64,000 nucleotides of DNA from Augochlora pura (lineage: Eukaryota > Arthropoda > Insecta > Hymenoptera > Halictidae). The stretch lies in NCBI RefSeq assembly GCF_028453695.1, contig NC_135777.1, forward strand, positions 20,856,796 to 20,920,795, given 5' to 3'. A program made the position numbers and the translations under genes. The notes under the pieces are model-generated. The model did no database searches, was not told where the DNA came from, and was given only the letters and a program-made list of their open reading frames with translations. Shown piece by piece: positions 1-13,200 of the stretch. How positions within the stretch are numbered: the stretch's first letter is position 1; each line of letters starts with the position of its first letter.

Positions 1-3000
1 CGCGTTTCGCCGAAGGAACGCCGCACCGCTCTGCCGCGGGAACGGATCGGTGGCGAAGCTTTTTGTTTACAATATCGTCGCGCGGCATCGCCGATGAAGA
101 ATTCTCACGGAGCGCCTGTAATTTTCTTTAATCGGGGACCGGCCGGTGCCGGAACGAGCGGCCGGACGTCGCGATAAAGCGGACGTTAAGCGTCGTTAAC
201 ATTCTATCCGCGCGCAGTGTCCCAGTCCTTATTTACGTTTCTTTTTTTTTGTTTTTTAATGGAATCGCCGGAATACGGGCGCCCGGCGTGTTACGGCCGG
301 GTAGGAAATTAACGTGAACGACTCTCCTTTACGTTTCCTGTATTTTAATGGGGTTCGAGCGGGCGGCCCGGAAAGTCGATCGACTCACGTTCGGTTTCAC
401 CACTTTCCCTTCGGTGTTAAATCCAGACCGCCGGCTAAGTGGAGTACGAACGTCGGGGACTATTCGGCACGGTTACGATTCTGTTAATTGCATGATCGAT
501 GCTCGAAAGCGATCGGCTTTTATCGCGCGGCTCGAACCTCTTCGGGTGCCTCGTGCCGCTTTTATCGGCCTTTGTTCCTTGTAGGGCAAATTGAACGGCT
601 GTGAACAGGAACTTCGCGGTCTATCGTGCAACGTATAATAAAACGATTGATCGATCGGAGATTTGCAAGAGCGTCGTAGACTCGGCGTCTATCTATGGTC
701 TCTGTGCAGAGACCGATCAGCTAGAGTATGTTCATTTTTAAATTCTGATAAGGTTTTGAAAATTGGATGTCGCAATGTAGCAATGCCATTGATAATGCGA
801 TGCAGTTTTTATTATAGAATGATACGCAATTTAATTTAATTAGAAGAAAAGGAAGGGTAAATGTCAGCGTTTTTTTAGAAAAGAGAATTTCTTCTGATAA
901 TTTTGATTAATCACTCTGTGGCCGATATGGTTATCTACTAAAGTGAATACTACAGTTCTCTACTACTACAAAATTCCATAAGGCGAAACAGGAATAAAAA
1001 CACGAAGCTGCGCGCTTCTTGCAGTTCTTCCTCGCAACTTTAATTCGCAGAAATTCGCGTAGGTGTTGTCCACGCCAATTTAATTCCCATTAAGACGAAC
1101 GAGCGACCGATTAAAAAGAAACTCCTTCGGGTCTCACTCGCGCGTCCGATTCGCTTCCAGGAAGGGCCTCGCACGAAAATCGCTGTCCCCGGCCGTGCCC
1201 ACGATAATTTCACACGTCCCTCACGTAACTCGGACAGTTTTCTACGCTGGTCGCCGTTGCACGGCATTTTTTCACGGACGCGCCAGCGACAATTATTCCC
1301 AACGTACAACACGCTCCGGTCGTGTTCCATATACGTGTCGGCGTGGTGCCTCCTCGCCTCGTTCATCTTCGTTACATAACGCATCGCCTCGCGCTGTGGC
1401 CTTAATCCTGGCCGGCTACGTCGCCCGGACAAAGTCGAGACAACCGCGATTGTGCGCGAGAACCGCACTTGCTCTTCACCCAGAATGTCAATGGCTGACC
1501 CGATTTCGTCGGAATATCGCGAACGAGTCGCGGAGAGATTCGAACGGACCGCGTGTTTCGAGGATCGAGGATCGCGTGCGCGCGCGCTCGCGCGCTCGAG
1601 TATCCTTCTTCGGGTCGCGTCGAAGGAGATCGAGCACGTCTTGTTTGGATCGTAGCTTCGAGCACGATGCTCTGTGCGCGGCGACCATTTCTTGATGAAA
1701 ACTCGAGATTTTGTTGGCCAATTTTCTAATTCAACGATTCGCGATTTTTGAGGTCGCTGGGAGAGAATTTTGGATAAAAAATGGAATGTTCTAAGTGTTC
1801 GATGATTACTTTATATACCTGTTATTTAAAAGAATTTTTTGTAACGTGATGTTTGCATGTAGTCATTGTTAGTTAATTAAAAGAATTCGTAATTTAATTG
1901 CAACTGCAGTGTTTGTAGTCAATTTTTAGTAGCTTTAGTTTCATCAAACCAAAGGATTAATAATTTCTTAATTGAACATTGTTTTTCTCTATTTTATTAG
2001 CACTTACTATTTATACGATATCAAAGAATGAATATACAGTACATATAATATCACGTGACTTACGCTGCTCTTAGTGATAAGCTTGCAACATTCGCGTGTG
2101 CGGTATTACTCTAAATCAATTTAATAGGTTGGACTGTTAGATCTAATTTTTTTAATTACCTACTTTCATTCGATTATTTTGAATTACTTAATTTTATTCC
2201 TTGACGAATTGCGCCAATAGACAGGTCCATGGAACATTTTTAAAATTTCACTCCATCCCTTTTTGTATTTGAATTGGTCCGCTTTGTAATTTTGTCCACT
2301 TTTTAAATTTAATTTTGTCCACTTTTTAAATTTAATTTTATCCGTTCCTTCAATTAAATATCATCCGTTCCTGCGATTTAATTTACTCCGCTTTGCAACT
2401 GTGATTTCCCGTCTGAATTCAGTTCGACAGGACATTAAATCGATCGTACTAAGCGTAGAACGTCTAATAGACCAGTTCGAGTACTCCGAAGGACGGCAAA
2501 ATGGCGACAATAACCGCGCGCGGAATTCTCGCGAGCCGCGTTTTACGTAACGTCGCGGCCGCGCTCGCGCACGCGATCCACGAAACTTTTCTCCCAACTT
2601 TTAGCGCCGGATGTTTTTCCGATTTATGTAACAAGCGCTTCGGTTACCTCGTGCTCAATGTCGGAAGCGCGCAATTACGGTGAAACCAGCTTAATAATAA
2701 CGACTCCTCGTCTCGTTCTCCCGTTTCGCCCGCGAATTAATCGAAACCGAACACGTTCCCCGCTGTTTCTTCGGCTGTCCGACCGTTGTAACAAAATCTC
2801 TCGGGCTATCTGGTTCCGTTAATCCCGCACTTTCTCCCGATTCGAACGACCCACGTTCTTCTAATTAATCCGGATTAATCGTGCCTTACCGAAACTCAGC
2901 TTCGATAAATTCCGATTCATTTACGTTTACGGTACACCGTCGCTGGGATACTGTAACGGCAACGCGAGGCTACGCGCGCTGGCGTAACGTCTCTTATGAT

Positions 3001-4879
3001 AAAACTAGATCGGGGATCGAAAACTTCTCATTCCGGTTGATTTCCGTTGATTAATTTCTGTATCTTCGATTTGTCTTCGGGAGAACTTAAATATTTGGTT
3101 CATTGAATAAGATATATTTTTTATTGAAAAATACGCATAATAAAAGGATAGAAAATTTCTTTTAAAACTGTTGTTCTGAGAAATGTCTTTAAGCTTTTTA
3201 TGAGGATGGTTATTAGCAAATAGTAGATTTCATGTATTTAAGCCAAAAATATATGGCTGGAACGCAAAATAGTGAAAAGATGAAAAGGTTTAAGCTTTAA
3301 GGATGCTGGTATATTATTTTCGCGTATTAGGGTAGACAATTTTTATTTTCTATAATGATCCACCGTCTAACTATTAATATGTAACTGGTGGATAGAGTAT
3401 CCACATCAAAAACTATATACATAGAGGGATAAACTATAGATTGAGCTTGCTACAAACGTAACTCTTCAAATCGTGCAATTACCTCTTCCTTCTAATAATA
3501 AAATTCATTATACAAAATTCTTTAATGCTCCTCTTAGCACCATATTCTCAAGTTTTTCTCTAAACAATGTAAATTACTGCCTAGCAGATTTAAAGAATGT
3601 AACAGCACAATCGTATCACACGCCGCCGCAAGAAATCGCGTAGCGAGACAAGTGTCGCATATGCATTACCTCCTGGTCACCGAGGTGGCCACCGATTGAC
3701 CTCGGTTCAATTAGAATATTCTAATCAATTTTTCCGCGCGACTAAACGAAAAAACATAGCGGCCGCGCAGCTCTCCTCCGTTAAAGCAGCCGCGACGAGA
3801 CGACAGGCGCGCGGATCGTTTTCTCCGTGGCGCAGCCGCGCGCAAAAGGCGTGCGTGCACACGGATTACGCGTGCACCGGAGGAATTTCTTGCAGCCGGG
3901 TTTCGCGAGCTGCCTCCGGGCTGACATAAGGAGCGCGCACGCACACACACACACACGCGGCCGGGAAAGAGAGGCGAAACAGGCGCGCGGAGGCTCCGTC
4001 GCAAGTGAATGAACCCCGGGAGAGAACGAGCGAGAGGTGTAACACATTCATTTAACCGAGACGCCGAGGATTCTCATAAGCGATGCGGCGCTCGTGCGCG
4101 CTCGCACACGCGCGCACCAGTCCAGGACCGCGTACACGCCTTCTGTTCGATTTTTATTCCGCCCGACTCGCGCGCTTCAATTCCACGATCATCGTAGGCC
4201 GGCGGATAAAAGATCGACGACTGAATCATCGGCGCACGCGAGGAAAATGTATTCGGAAGGCGGGAACGCGCGCGATTAAAAATCTAACCCAGTTCTGCCT
4301 CCGTGGAGTCGTTGCGTTTTCATTAAATACCGGAAGCCACGGTCGCGAGGAGTCGTTTCTTCGCGATGCACCTGCGTGTTCGACGGTTTGGTAACAATGT
4401 TGAGCAACGCCGATTCCATTATATCGGGTTGCCAACTAAGCAATTGCGGATTTCAAATGAGAAGGAAAATTCAATTCTTTTGCTTAATAATATAAGTTTA
4501 ATCAATTAGACAAATCAATTTTGACGCTGCTTTTCATTCAAGGCTCCATTTTAATATACTGTATATAACATAAAAATCGTGCTCGCGATGCTTGCTTTTT
4601 TGGAAATAATGTTTGGAAATAATGTTTTGGAAATAATTGATCTTCCATCTTCAAACAGTGATAAAAACGAAACTAAATAACTAATCGATACAAATTTTCT
4701 TACTGAATTGGAAATGAAAGTCCACACAGTAAGAAAACAATGTAACTTAATTACTTTGAAAGATAAAGAATGTGCTAAGAATATCTATTAACAAAATCCG
4801 TAATCGCTTAATTGCGAACTCAATATTTCGCTGGAACCGCGGCGGCGCGATTCTCGGTTTGATTCATTATGGTTTTCTT
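1..4879. other. left end, no gene recognised
   Basis: CpG-rich blocks (1-600, 1020-1700, 2480-3000, 3610-4440) alternate with AT-rich ones, with an AC run near 3942-3955. An upstream hillarin exon may be hidden here, but none with the required phase and a start codon could be supported. Confidence 0.5.
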
Positions 4880-5850
4880 TGAACGGTTCTTTGGCTCAAC
4901 TTTTACGTCATTCTTCGTTCACAGATTATTTCAGTTTGACGACCGTGATACGCTTTTTATTCGGCCGGTTCTATTTCTTGGTTGATTCTAAGCCTTTATC
5001 TTCACGAACTGCGCGATTCTTAGCAGAGCAGCAAAAAGTGAAATAGTCTTCTCGTATGTTGAGTCAATTGTTACGTCGAAACCGCTGCATCATGATTCAC
5101 GGTTTAATTCATCGAACGCTTCTAAAAACGTTTCTTCAACTTAGAATGCAAGCTCTAGATTGTTCGTAGATTGTTTCCTTATGGAGATCGCGATAGGTTT
5201 TCAATACCATCGATTTTATCTCCGTGTCACAGTCGTCCTTTTACTTCCATGGAAAGTACGATTTTCAACGGTGGAAACAGAGAAGGTAAAATAGTCTCCT
5301 CTGAAAGCTGAACCGGATATATCACTGAAACTGTAGAAGTATAATTCTCCATTTAATTAATTAAATATTTCCTTGAATGTTTCTTCGAGTTGCAATCTAG
5401 GTCATGTATCATCTTTCGTAACGTGCATAGATTGTTTCATTTCGAAGACCGTAATATACTTTTTATTCGGCTGAGCTTTCTATTCGAAGCTTTTATTTCC
5501 GTGAGAACTATGATTTTTAACGGAGAAGCGAAAAGTAAAATAGTTCTCTGCGCGTCGGATCGATTACTTCGCTGGTAGCGTAGAATTATTTAGATTAATA
5601 TTCTAGGAATGTTAATCTAAATATTCTAGGAATATTAATTTAAATATTCTAGGAATATTAATTTAAATATTCCACTTGTTTAGCAGACTTTAATACATTT
5701 ATTACTCGACTAGTCATCGGCTTTTCTTGCTCCACCTGCGAAGCTTTTATTCCTATTACGTGTATCTTTTTTAATAGCGGAAGTAAAAAATGAAGATCAG
5801 CCTTCTCAATTAGAAATGGTTCTGAATCAACCACTATCTCGATGTTCAGC
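4880..5850. repeat. decayed tandem array, about four units, period 248 bases
   Basis: A related block recurs about four times. Each unit has a variant of AGATTGTTTCATTTCGAAGAC, a CTTTTTATTCGGC block, a TTTATTTCCGTG block and an A-rich anchor GTAAAATAG. The anchors start at 5038, 5286, 5535 and 5783, spacings of 248, 249 and 248. Units differ at perhaps a third of positions by eye. No open reading frame is shared. Confidence 0.7.
5600..5672. repeat. 23-base tandem repeat, about three copies
   Basis: The unit ATTCTAGGAATATTAATTTA plus AAT repeats about three times with few changes. It sits inside the spacer between units three and four of the larger array with a 248-base period. Confidence 0.85.
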
Positions 5851-6249
5851 TTAACGATACTTTACATCTGTTCACGGTCGATTGAGCTCCATCCTAGATA
5901 TCTTAAACCGATCATCTGTTAAAGTCAGATCTGTTTTTTTCAGAAATTGTTCCCATTTCCATTTGCTACAGTTGAACATGGAGAGATTTGCATCATTGCG
6001 CATCATTATAGAAACGAACTGTTCTACTTGCCATAGTCATAATTTTATGCCATAATTTTATGCGATAGAGACAGATACACATTTAATAATGTGTATATTT
6101 TAGTTATCATATCTTATACCTCATTTTCAATTCTTTGGACCTGGTCAATTTAATCGCGACCGTAAAGTTTATATTTAATTGCTGAGACTACTGTAGGTGA
6201 CTATAGGCACCTTCAAGATTTTGATATAATGTGTGTTGGTGGCCGCGAG

Positions 6250-6492
6250 TGTTCATATTTTTAGTCAGACTCGTGGTGAAAATTTTATGCAAACTCTGCT
6301 ACATTATTAATATTATTAATTTCTTCTGCATCGAAATAGAAAATAAATTCTTCTGTTATCAAACTATAGAAACAGAGGTGAATGAAAACCATATTTGAAA
6401 AAAGATTGTCCGATCAAATTACGAAAATTATTAAATACGAATAAGTGCTGGAGTCGTCGCAGCACGAAAGGAGCAATAGTGCAAGGGGTTAA
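6250..6492 (-). mobile_element. TTAA MITE, family A, reverse copy with a decayed left end
   Basis: The right end reads AATAGTGCAAGGGGTTAA, and the interior matches the copy at 15186-15437 in reverse complement, for example GTCAGACTCGTGG near 6263 and CGAAAGGAGCAATAGTGC near 6467. The left terminal repeat is badly decayed. TTAA target sites with CCC-type ends are typical of piggyBac-derived elements. Confidence 0.65.
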
Positions 6493-6684
6493 TCAGATCG
6501 GATGGTCGAGAATCTAATTAATCCGGGAGCGTAAGAAGTGCGCGACGAGTCCCGGCATCGGGACCAGAAAATATGGTTGCGAGCGTCGATCGTTCCCCCG
6601 GTTTCGGCCAGACTCCTTCGCTTCGACGAAGGGAAGATATCCCCACAGCGGCCCCTGAAGACCCGTTGCATAATTTTGTTGCAG

Positions 6685-6949
6685 TTACGATAATGTAGAC
6701 TCGCCTAATTATGCCAGGCACCTAAACGGACACGGTTCACCGCCGGCTACGAATTCGTCCCAGCGTGATTTCCATGGGAATGCCGGCGGAGGAGCGTCCT
6801 GGCCTTACAACCACCATTACGCCGGGGACGGGAGCTACCAGTACGGCAGATTCGACGCGAGCGCGCTACACATCGCCCATGCCCTTAAGCAGACGGAACT
6901 TCAGAAGGGCTACAGCAAGGCACGCGAGAAGCCCATCGATTATTATCTG
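6685..6949 (+). CDS. Hil: hillarin, first visible coding exon
   Basis: The acceptor is TTTTGTTGCAG ending at 6684, and the donor is GTGAGT at 6950. The reading frame begins with one base completing a split codon, then YDNVDSPNYARHLNGHG, and ends KAREKPIDYYL in phase 0. An in-frame TAA at 6671, upstream of the acceptor, shows that the frame does not extend further left. The exon therefore needs an upstream partner that ends two bases into a codon. The segment is rich in Gly, His, Tyr and Asn and carries no known fold. Confidence 0.82.
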
Positions 6950-9900
6950 GTGAGTCATTCCCGTTGCCACGGCTGAAATCGTTCGTCACGGCGGACCGCC
7001 GTATTAGGAAGCGGGATTACCGATTCTAGACGGCGCGCCGCGGCGATCCGGCAATTACGCGGGCTACCGGGTTAATTACCCGCGCTGGATTCGGATCGTT
7101 TTATTGAAATATCGTCGCGTTCTCTCCACTCGACGGCCGGGCAGGTCGCTTTTGCGGCCCTTCGGTTCGTCGCACACGGAATCCGCCGCTTCTTTTTGTT
7201 CCGAACACCGGGTACGTTGCTCGGCAACACAATTTATTTCAATATTTATTGAAAACAATTTATTTCAATATTTATTAAAAACAATTAATTTCAATACTTA
7301 TTTTAAAAAATTTCAATATTTATTAAAAACAATTTATTTCAATATTTATTGAAAACAATTTATTTCAAAATTGTTGGAATTTTAAATAATCTCATTCTAA
7401 TGTCTCGGTGGGTATAGTATTAAAAAGTTATTTATTTGTCCACGTTTTCGAGTCCTTCGGTTCGTCGCACACGGAATCCGCCGCTTCTTTTTGTTCCGAA
7501 CACCGGGTACGTTGCTCGGCAAGGCGACTCCTCTCGATTGGCAAATATTTCTTGTTAATTCGAACGTGGAATAAATAGCGCCAACCTTTTGCAATACGAT
7601 TTTTTTATAACAGCATCTCATTAGCTCGTGGAGCGATCCTTTGGTTGGTTCAGATGATTTACATTTTTCTACTGGAAGATAAAGCTAAAGTTAATTGTGC
7701 CTTAAAATCAAATCACCGACGCTGCACTTTAATAGATTGAAATAATTTTTTTGTTTCGTTTATTATCTTGGTTCTTGAATTTTGATAATAAGGATCAGTG
7801 TCTGACTCGTTACTATAGTACGAGGGATTAATGTCAGTTACTAAGTCAAGAGTTAAAATTGCCTGCGTTCGTTGTAAAAAGCAGCAGTCAATTGAAAGTT
7901 TTTTTCTCACTTTAACAATTTTAATAAGTTGTTGAGATACTTAAATTCCATTAACCTTTTTACCTATTATATTCTACAGAATTTTAGATTTCTTTTACAA
8001 AATTTATATTTGCTACAATCGCGAAAAAATTTACAAACCACTGCCACTAATTTACTCAATCAATTTCTTATTATCGAAGCAACAATTCTTTCGTAAATAT
8101 TCTTAAAGTATCAAAGAAAAATGAGAATGAAACTGAAGTATACAGAGCCTGTTAAACAATGCAAAGCAGCCTTTTCGACATTCCTCCATCTGCGACTGAA
8201 ACAGGATCGCGTCAGCAGCGGCAAGCCATATCGGTAGCGTGATCGCGTGATATTCGCGTTTTACCGGGTTGTTATTAAATTAAATCCCGTCGGGCGTCAT
8301 TCCGGCGGCCAAGATGTCCGTTGGAAGGTGTCCGGGAGTAGAATGAAATCCGGTATTTCGATCGGTGGTCAGCGACGCGTGGAAATCTGGCTTGGCTGTC
8401 GCTGGATCGGTGTAGACCCGAGAGGGGCGGGACGGGGAGGGGAGGGGAGGGCAGGGAGGCGAACGCGGTTCCGCCGGGGCGTAGAAGCGATTTTAACGAG
8501 GAAAACCGGCGGTTGCGGTTGCCGAATTTCCAGATCGGCAGAATGCGGTCCGGTGCTCGCGCGCGCGCGCGCGCTCGCCGGCATTCCGTCCGGGGTCCGG
8601 TCTTGTCGGCGACTTTCGTGCCGGCCCGGGGTGATCGGGGGCTTGACAAGCGCGCGGAATGCGTGCCGCGCGGGCGAAGACGGGCTCCACATGAAAATGA
8701 GATTGCCGCTTTTCCCATCGGGCCGCCGCGCGGCTCGTAGAAGAAGGCCGAGCCGCTAGTCGCTCCACTATCGGCGCTCCCCTCCCCCCCCCCCCCCCCT
8801 TTCCCCGTGTTTTCTCTCAATCCGCTTTCGCGCGCGAGCGACCGCGGGATCCAGGCAAAACGCGCGACGGTGGTCTGTTATTTATAGTATTTCGCGATGG
8901 CTCCGTATGGTGTTGCGAAAGTAGCGTGGGCATCGTGCAGGGTCGCCGGCCCGCGACGTTTCCATCGACTCCTCGAAGAATACCGGAGAGAAAAACGGGG
9001 GAGGGGAAAAAACGGATGCAAAATGTGCCGTGGCGAGCCGCTGCGGTTTTCTTTCCGCTGAATTGAGACGCCGAGGGGTGGTGCCTTTTTACCAAAAATT
9101 TCGCCGAAATGCAATTTTTTCAATTATTCGCATGTATTCGGGAACGACAGTTAAGGATCGCCTTTTAAAATGGAATAATTTTTTTAAGACTGCGACAGCA
9201 TAGTCAAAATGTCCGATTTTTCCGCCCCCGCACTTTCAATTTTTAACATCCCTGCCCCGTATTGAATTAAATAACCGAGGGGAACATTGGGTCTCTGGTG
9301 TACCCACTAGAATGAACAAATTCTCACAATCGTTAATTAACGAACTCCAGTATTCTGGATTCTTCGCGACACTGCGCCTCCACTGGTTTGTTATACGGTA
9401 ATCGTTTCAAAGTTCGACGGGACCGTTAACTCGCGCTATAAACCGACTACTTTCTACGATCTCCGGCGTCATCCTTGAGATCGGTGGACCCTGCCCACGC
9501 GTATTCCCAATTATCGACCGCTCGTAAAAGATCTCTTTCTTCCTCTCTGACGCTGCGGTCAATCCAGCAACTTGGACAGATTTAATGTCCTTACGAGTTA
9601 TACGCTATTTGTTACGAATGCGCTACTCGCCGGCAGAAAACTGCGCGTAACTTGTTGCAAGACATACTTTCGAAAATCATTAAACATTGCGGACAAAATA
9701 ACTCTTCCTACATTTTTTATTTCAATATTTACTGAAAACAATTTATTTCAATATTTACTGAAAACAATTTATTTCAATATTTACTGAAAACAATTTATTT
9801 CAAAATTTATCGAAAATAATTTATTTCAAAATTGTTGGAATTATAAATAATTTAATTCTAATCTTTCGGTGGGTATAGTATTAAAAAGTTATATATTTGT

Positions 9901-10202
9901 CTACGTTTCCGAGTCATAAATCCTGGAAGACATTTTCTTTTCCACGCATCTATAGTCTGTTGAAACAGAATAACTCCTCCATAATTATGAAAAAAAATTG
10001 AATAATCATTTTTCGATTTGTCCATCACCCCGACCAATCGCAATTCCTCGTTCGACAAACCAGTCCCCCTAACACCGCAAAAAACGATCGTTTGGCGCAA
10101 TTGTGAAGCAGTTACTCCGTTGCAAAATACTTTCGAATAGTTTCACGACCGCGCGCGTATCTCATCCGCGTAGAATTTCCGTGTACGTCCGCAACGTTAA
10201 CC

Positions 10203-10233
<31 letters not shown>

Positions 10234-13200
10234 TTCCACGAGGCCGCGGACGGTTTTCTCGATTTTGCGCGCGTTTCGAGCAAATTGAGCATCGCGCCGA
10301 TTTCTTCGATTCGCGGAACCGTGAACCGCGAATACCATCTCGGCCGCTTCCCGACATCCTCGCCTACGGATTCCCGCCTAGAGAGTCGTTCGACCGAACG
10401 AAATTGTCCGGTACAAGCGGAGGCTGGCCGCCTCGGAGATCGCAAGAACGCGCGGGGATCCCGTCGCCGTCGGTGGACCGTGAACGATCGCAAAAATCGA
10501 AACGAGGAAAAAGAGGAGATCCGCGGGGCGCGGATTATCGGCGTTGCTCGCGTTTCTCGATCGCGGCACTCTGTCCACGAGTCGCTTCGCGCGGCCACCG
10601 CGGCGCGGACTTTCTTGAAGGGGAGGGGGGGTTGAGGAGGCCCGTGCGCCGCGGCCGCTTCCAGGCCATCCGGCGAACAATGCGGCGAACGTCCTCGCGG
10701 AGCATTATTCAAACTGTTACCACGGAAGAACGCGTTCCGCCGGTTTTCCTTCTCCCGTTCCGCGGGAGCACGCGAACCGAAGCTCGCGCGCACGAACGCC
10801 GTGAATCGCTTCCGCTTGCGGTACTCCGACTACGCTTGATAGTTAATTAGAGAATCGTCGAGGCCGGGGGAAAGAGTCGCGATAAGCCCCGGGAGGGAGG
10901 GAGAGAGAGGGAGAGAGAGAGAGGGAGAGGGAGAGGGAGGCCGCGTATCCTGTTAAAGAGCAATTGTGGCGAGCCTCTCACGCGCCTTTGTGAACGAACG
11001 ATACGCGGATGCTAATCGGGTTCGCTCGCCTAGATCGTGGATCAGCCTAACCAGGCCCTATTGTTACTTTCCTTCCTTCCGTTTTTGGTGGTCGCCGCAG
11101 CCTCTAGCCCATTATCCTGGACCTGGCGGTTCCGCGACTTTTTTTCAATAATTGGACGGGGCCAGGGTAGCGAAGCCGCTCGCTGATCAATTGCTGGGCC
11201 TTTGGCTTGTTTACGGGCATAATTAACTCTTTCCACTTTAATTTCAACTACGAGGCATCACTAAAAATTACTGCATCGATTTATACATAAATCTTACTTT
11301 ATTAAACTGGTTTATGTTTAAATAAATCATATATAATGGAAATATCGTAGATCAGAAAATATATCTTGGATTTCGAATTAAAATAGCTACGACTGCAAAA
11401 GTTTAAGGTTATTTATGTTCATATTTAAAATCATATTTTATTCATATTTAACCCTTTGCACTCGAGTGGAATAAAAAGGTTTGTTTATTTGCTGAACGAG
11501 AGGTATAAAATTGTAGTATCCTTTTATTTCCTTCACTTTTTAATATAACAGTTTAATATGTCTTATTCGATAAATATAATGTTAATTACGCACAGCAATT
11601 GGTCGTCTCAGAATAACCGGTTTTCCCTAGCCTATTCTAACAACAGTCCGGCAGCAATAAATACAGCGATTAGCGAATATAATGGCGTCCGACGAAAGCG
11701 AAATCGTTTGGCGACCTGAGACGGTTTCGAATCATTTTTACGGGCGAATAAGAATAGGCTTCCGATAGCGAATGCAGCCGCTGTCATTACGCCTCATCGA
11801 CACGCAACGAAATGCGACGGGACGCCGGTGGCTTTCGGTAAAATCGACATCACGATCGTTCACCGCGGACGCTACGGGAATTAAACATGGCGGGTTCCCT
11901 TGCTCGCAGGAAAACGCAAACAGGAACGGGCACTTGGGACGGTCGTGTTCTTGGTTAACCAGTCACGCGACGGAAAATCAAAGAAAATAGCTTCCCCGAT
12001 GACGCGGGCTAACAGATTGACCGAATTAATCCTGTTAGCTCGCTTTCACGTCGTCTCGAAAGCGCGCGTGGATCTCTTAGCGGCTCGTTTCAGACGCGAG
12101 CGGCGAGATACGCAGAAACAAATCGACGATCGTCGCGAACTCGAAAATTAAACGTACAAACACGGTAATAATGATTAACATAGCGATTAAATGATAAAGA
12201 AAATGCAATATCAATTCTTGCGTTCTGTTACTCGATTATTAGGAAAATCACTGTTCTTTTCGCAACTGTGCTATCGATACGAAAGGCATTCCTATATTTT
12301 TTATTACTCGAGAGCTAAAGAATTGTTTGCAATAATAACATCGGATAAAATAATTGAAAAAATCCTCTTTTCATTCTGAAACCAAACCGTTCTCATTTTC
12401 TATATTACATTGTTATTTTCTTATTTACTCGTACCGTATAATAGGAACAGCCTTATTATAGTATAGATTGTTCGATAAGTAATGAATAAATAATTCTGTT
12501 CGACCCGTCGGATCACGACCAGAATCTTCTTCTGGAAAATAGATTCGTGATTACATGCTTCGTCGGACTCGAACGACCGAGTTGCTGCATAAATTCGCCT
12601 GTTGCATCCCCGTTACATGCAACGATACCGGCGTGTAGTCGCAGAGCATTTACAATTAATTAAAAATATAAATATCCGACGCTACTATCTAGACCGCGGG
12701 ATCTGTGTTCATTTACGAGGGGTGCAATTATTTCGACCGTAAGCGATCGACTGCTTAGAGAACCCGATTTTTACTTATTAAAAATTGAAGATGAGCTTGC
12801 AAATGACCTCTCGTGCATTTAGTTATGTTTGTCTTATTATAGAACTCGAGTTTATTATTTTTATGGAAATTATTAAATTTTAAGCAAAGGAAGTAGACGA
12901 AATGAGCTTAATGCGAGATGTATATTTTAATTTTTCAAATTATTATTGGAAGATTATAATTTTTAATTGAAAATAGTTTTATTGAAATTAGAGGCACGTT
13001 TAAAAATGAATATGTGTATTCTTTTATAATTTATCGGAAATACAGAAAAATAATTCCGCGTCTTCGTAATAGAGGGAAAAGTGAAAGTATGAAAAATCAC
13101 AGATTTAATAAATGGGTTATCGTTTTTGGCTAATTTGGTTCTTTTGAAAAATACATTTTTTTAATTTTTTTAATACGTTGGACGTAATACGATAAAAATA

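Noticed and set aside
5250..5290. ATG followed by a possible donor (MESTIFNGGNRE) as the missing first hillarin exon
   Set aside because: It ends one base into a codon, whereas the next exon needs two bases, and it lies inside the repeat array with a 248-base period.
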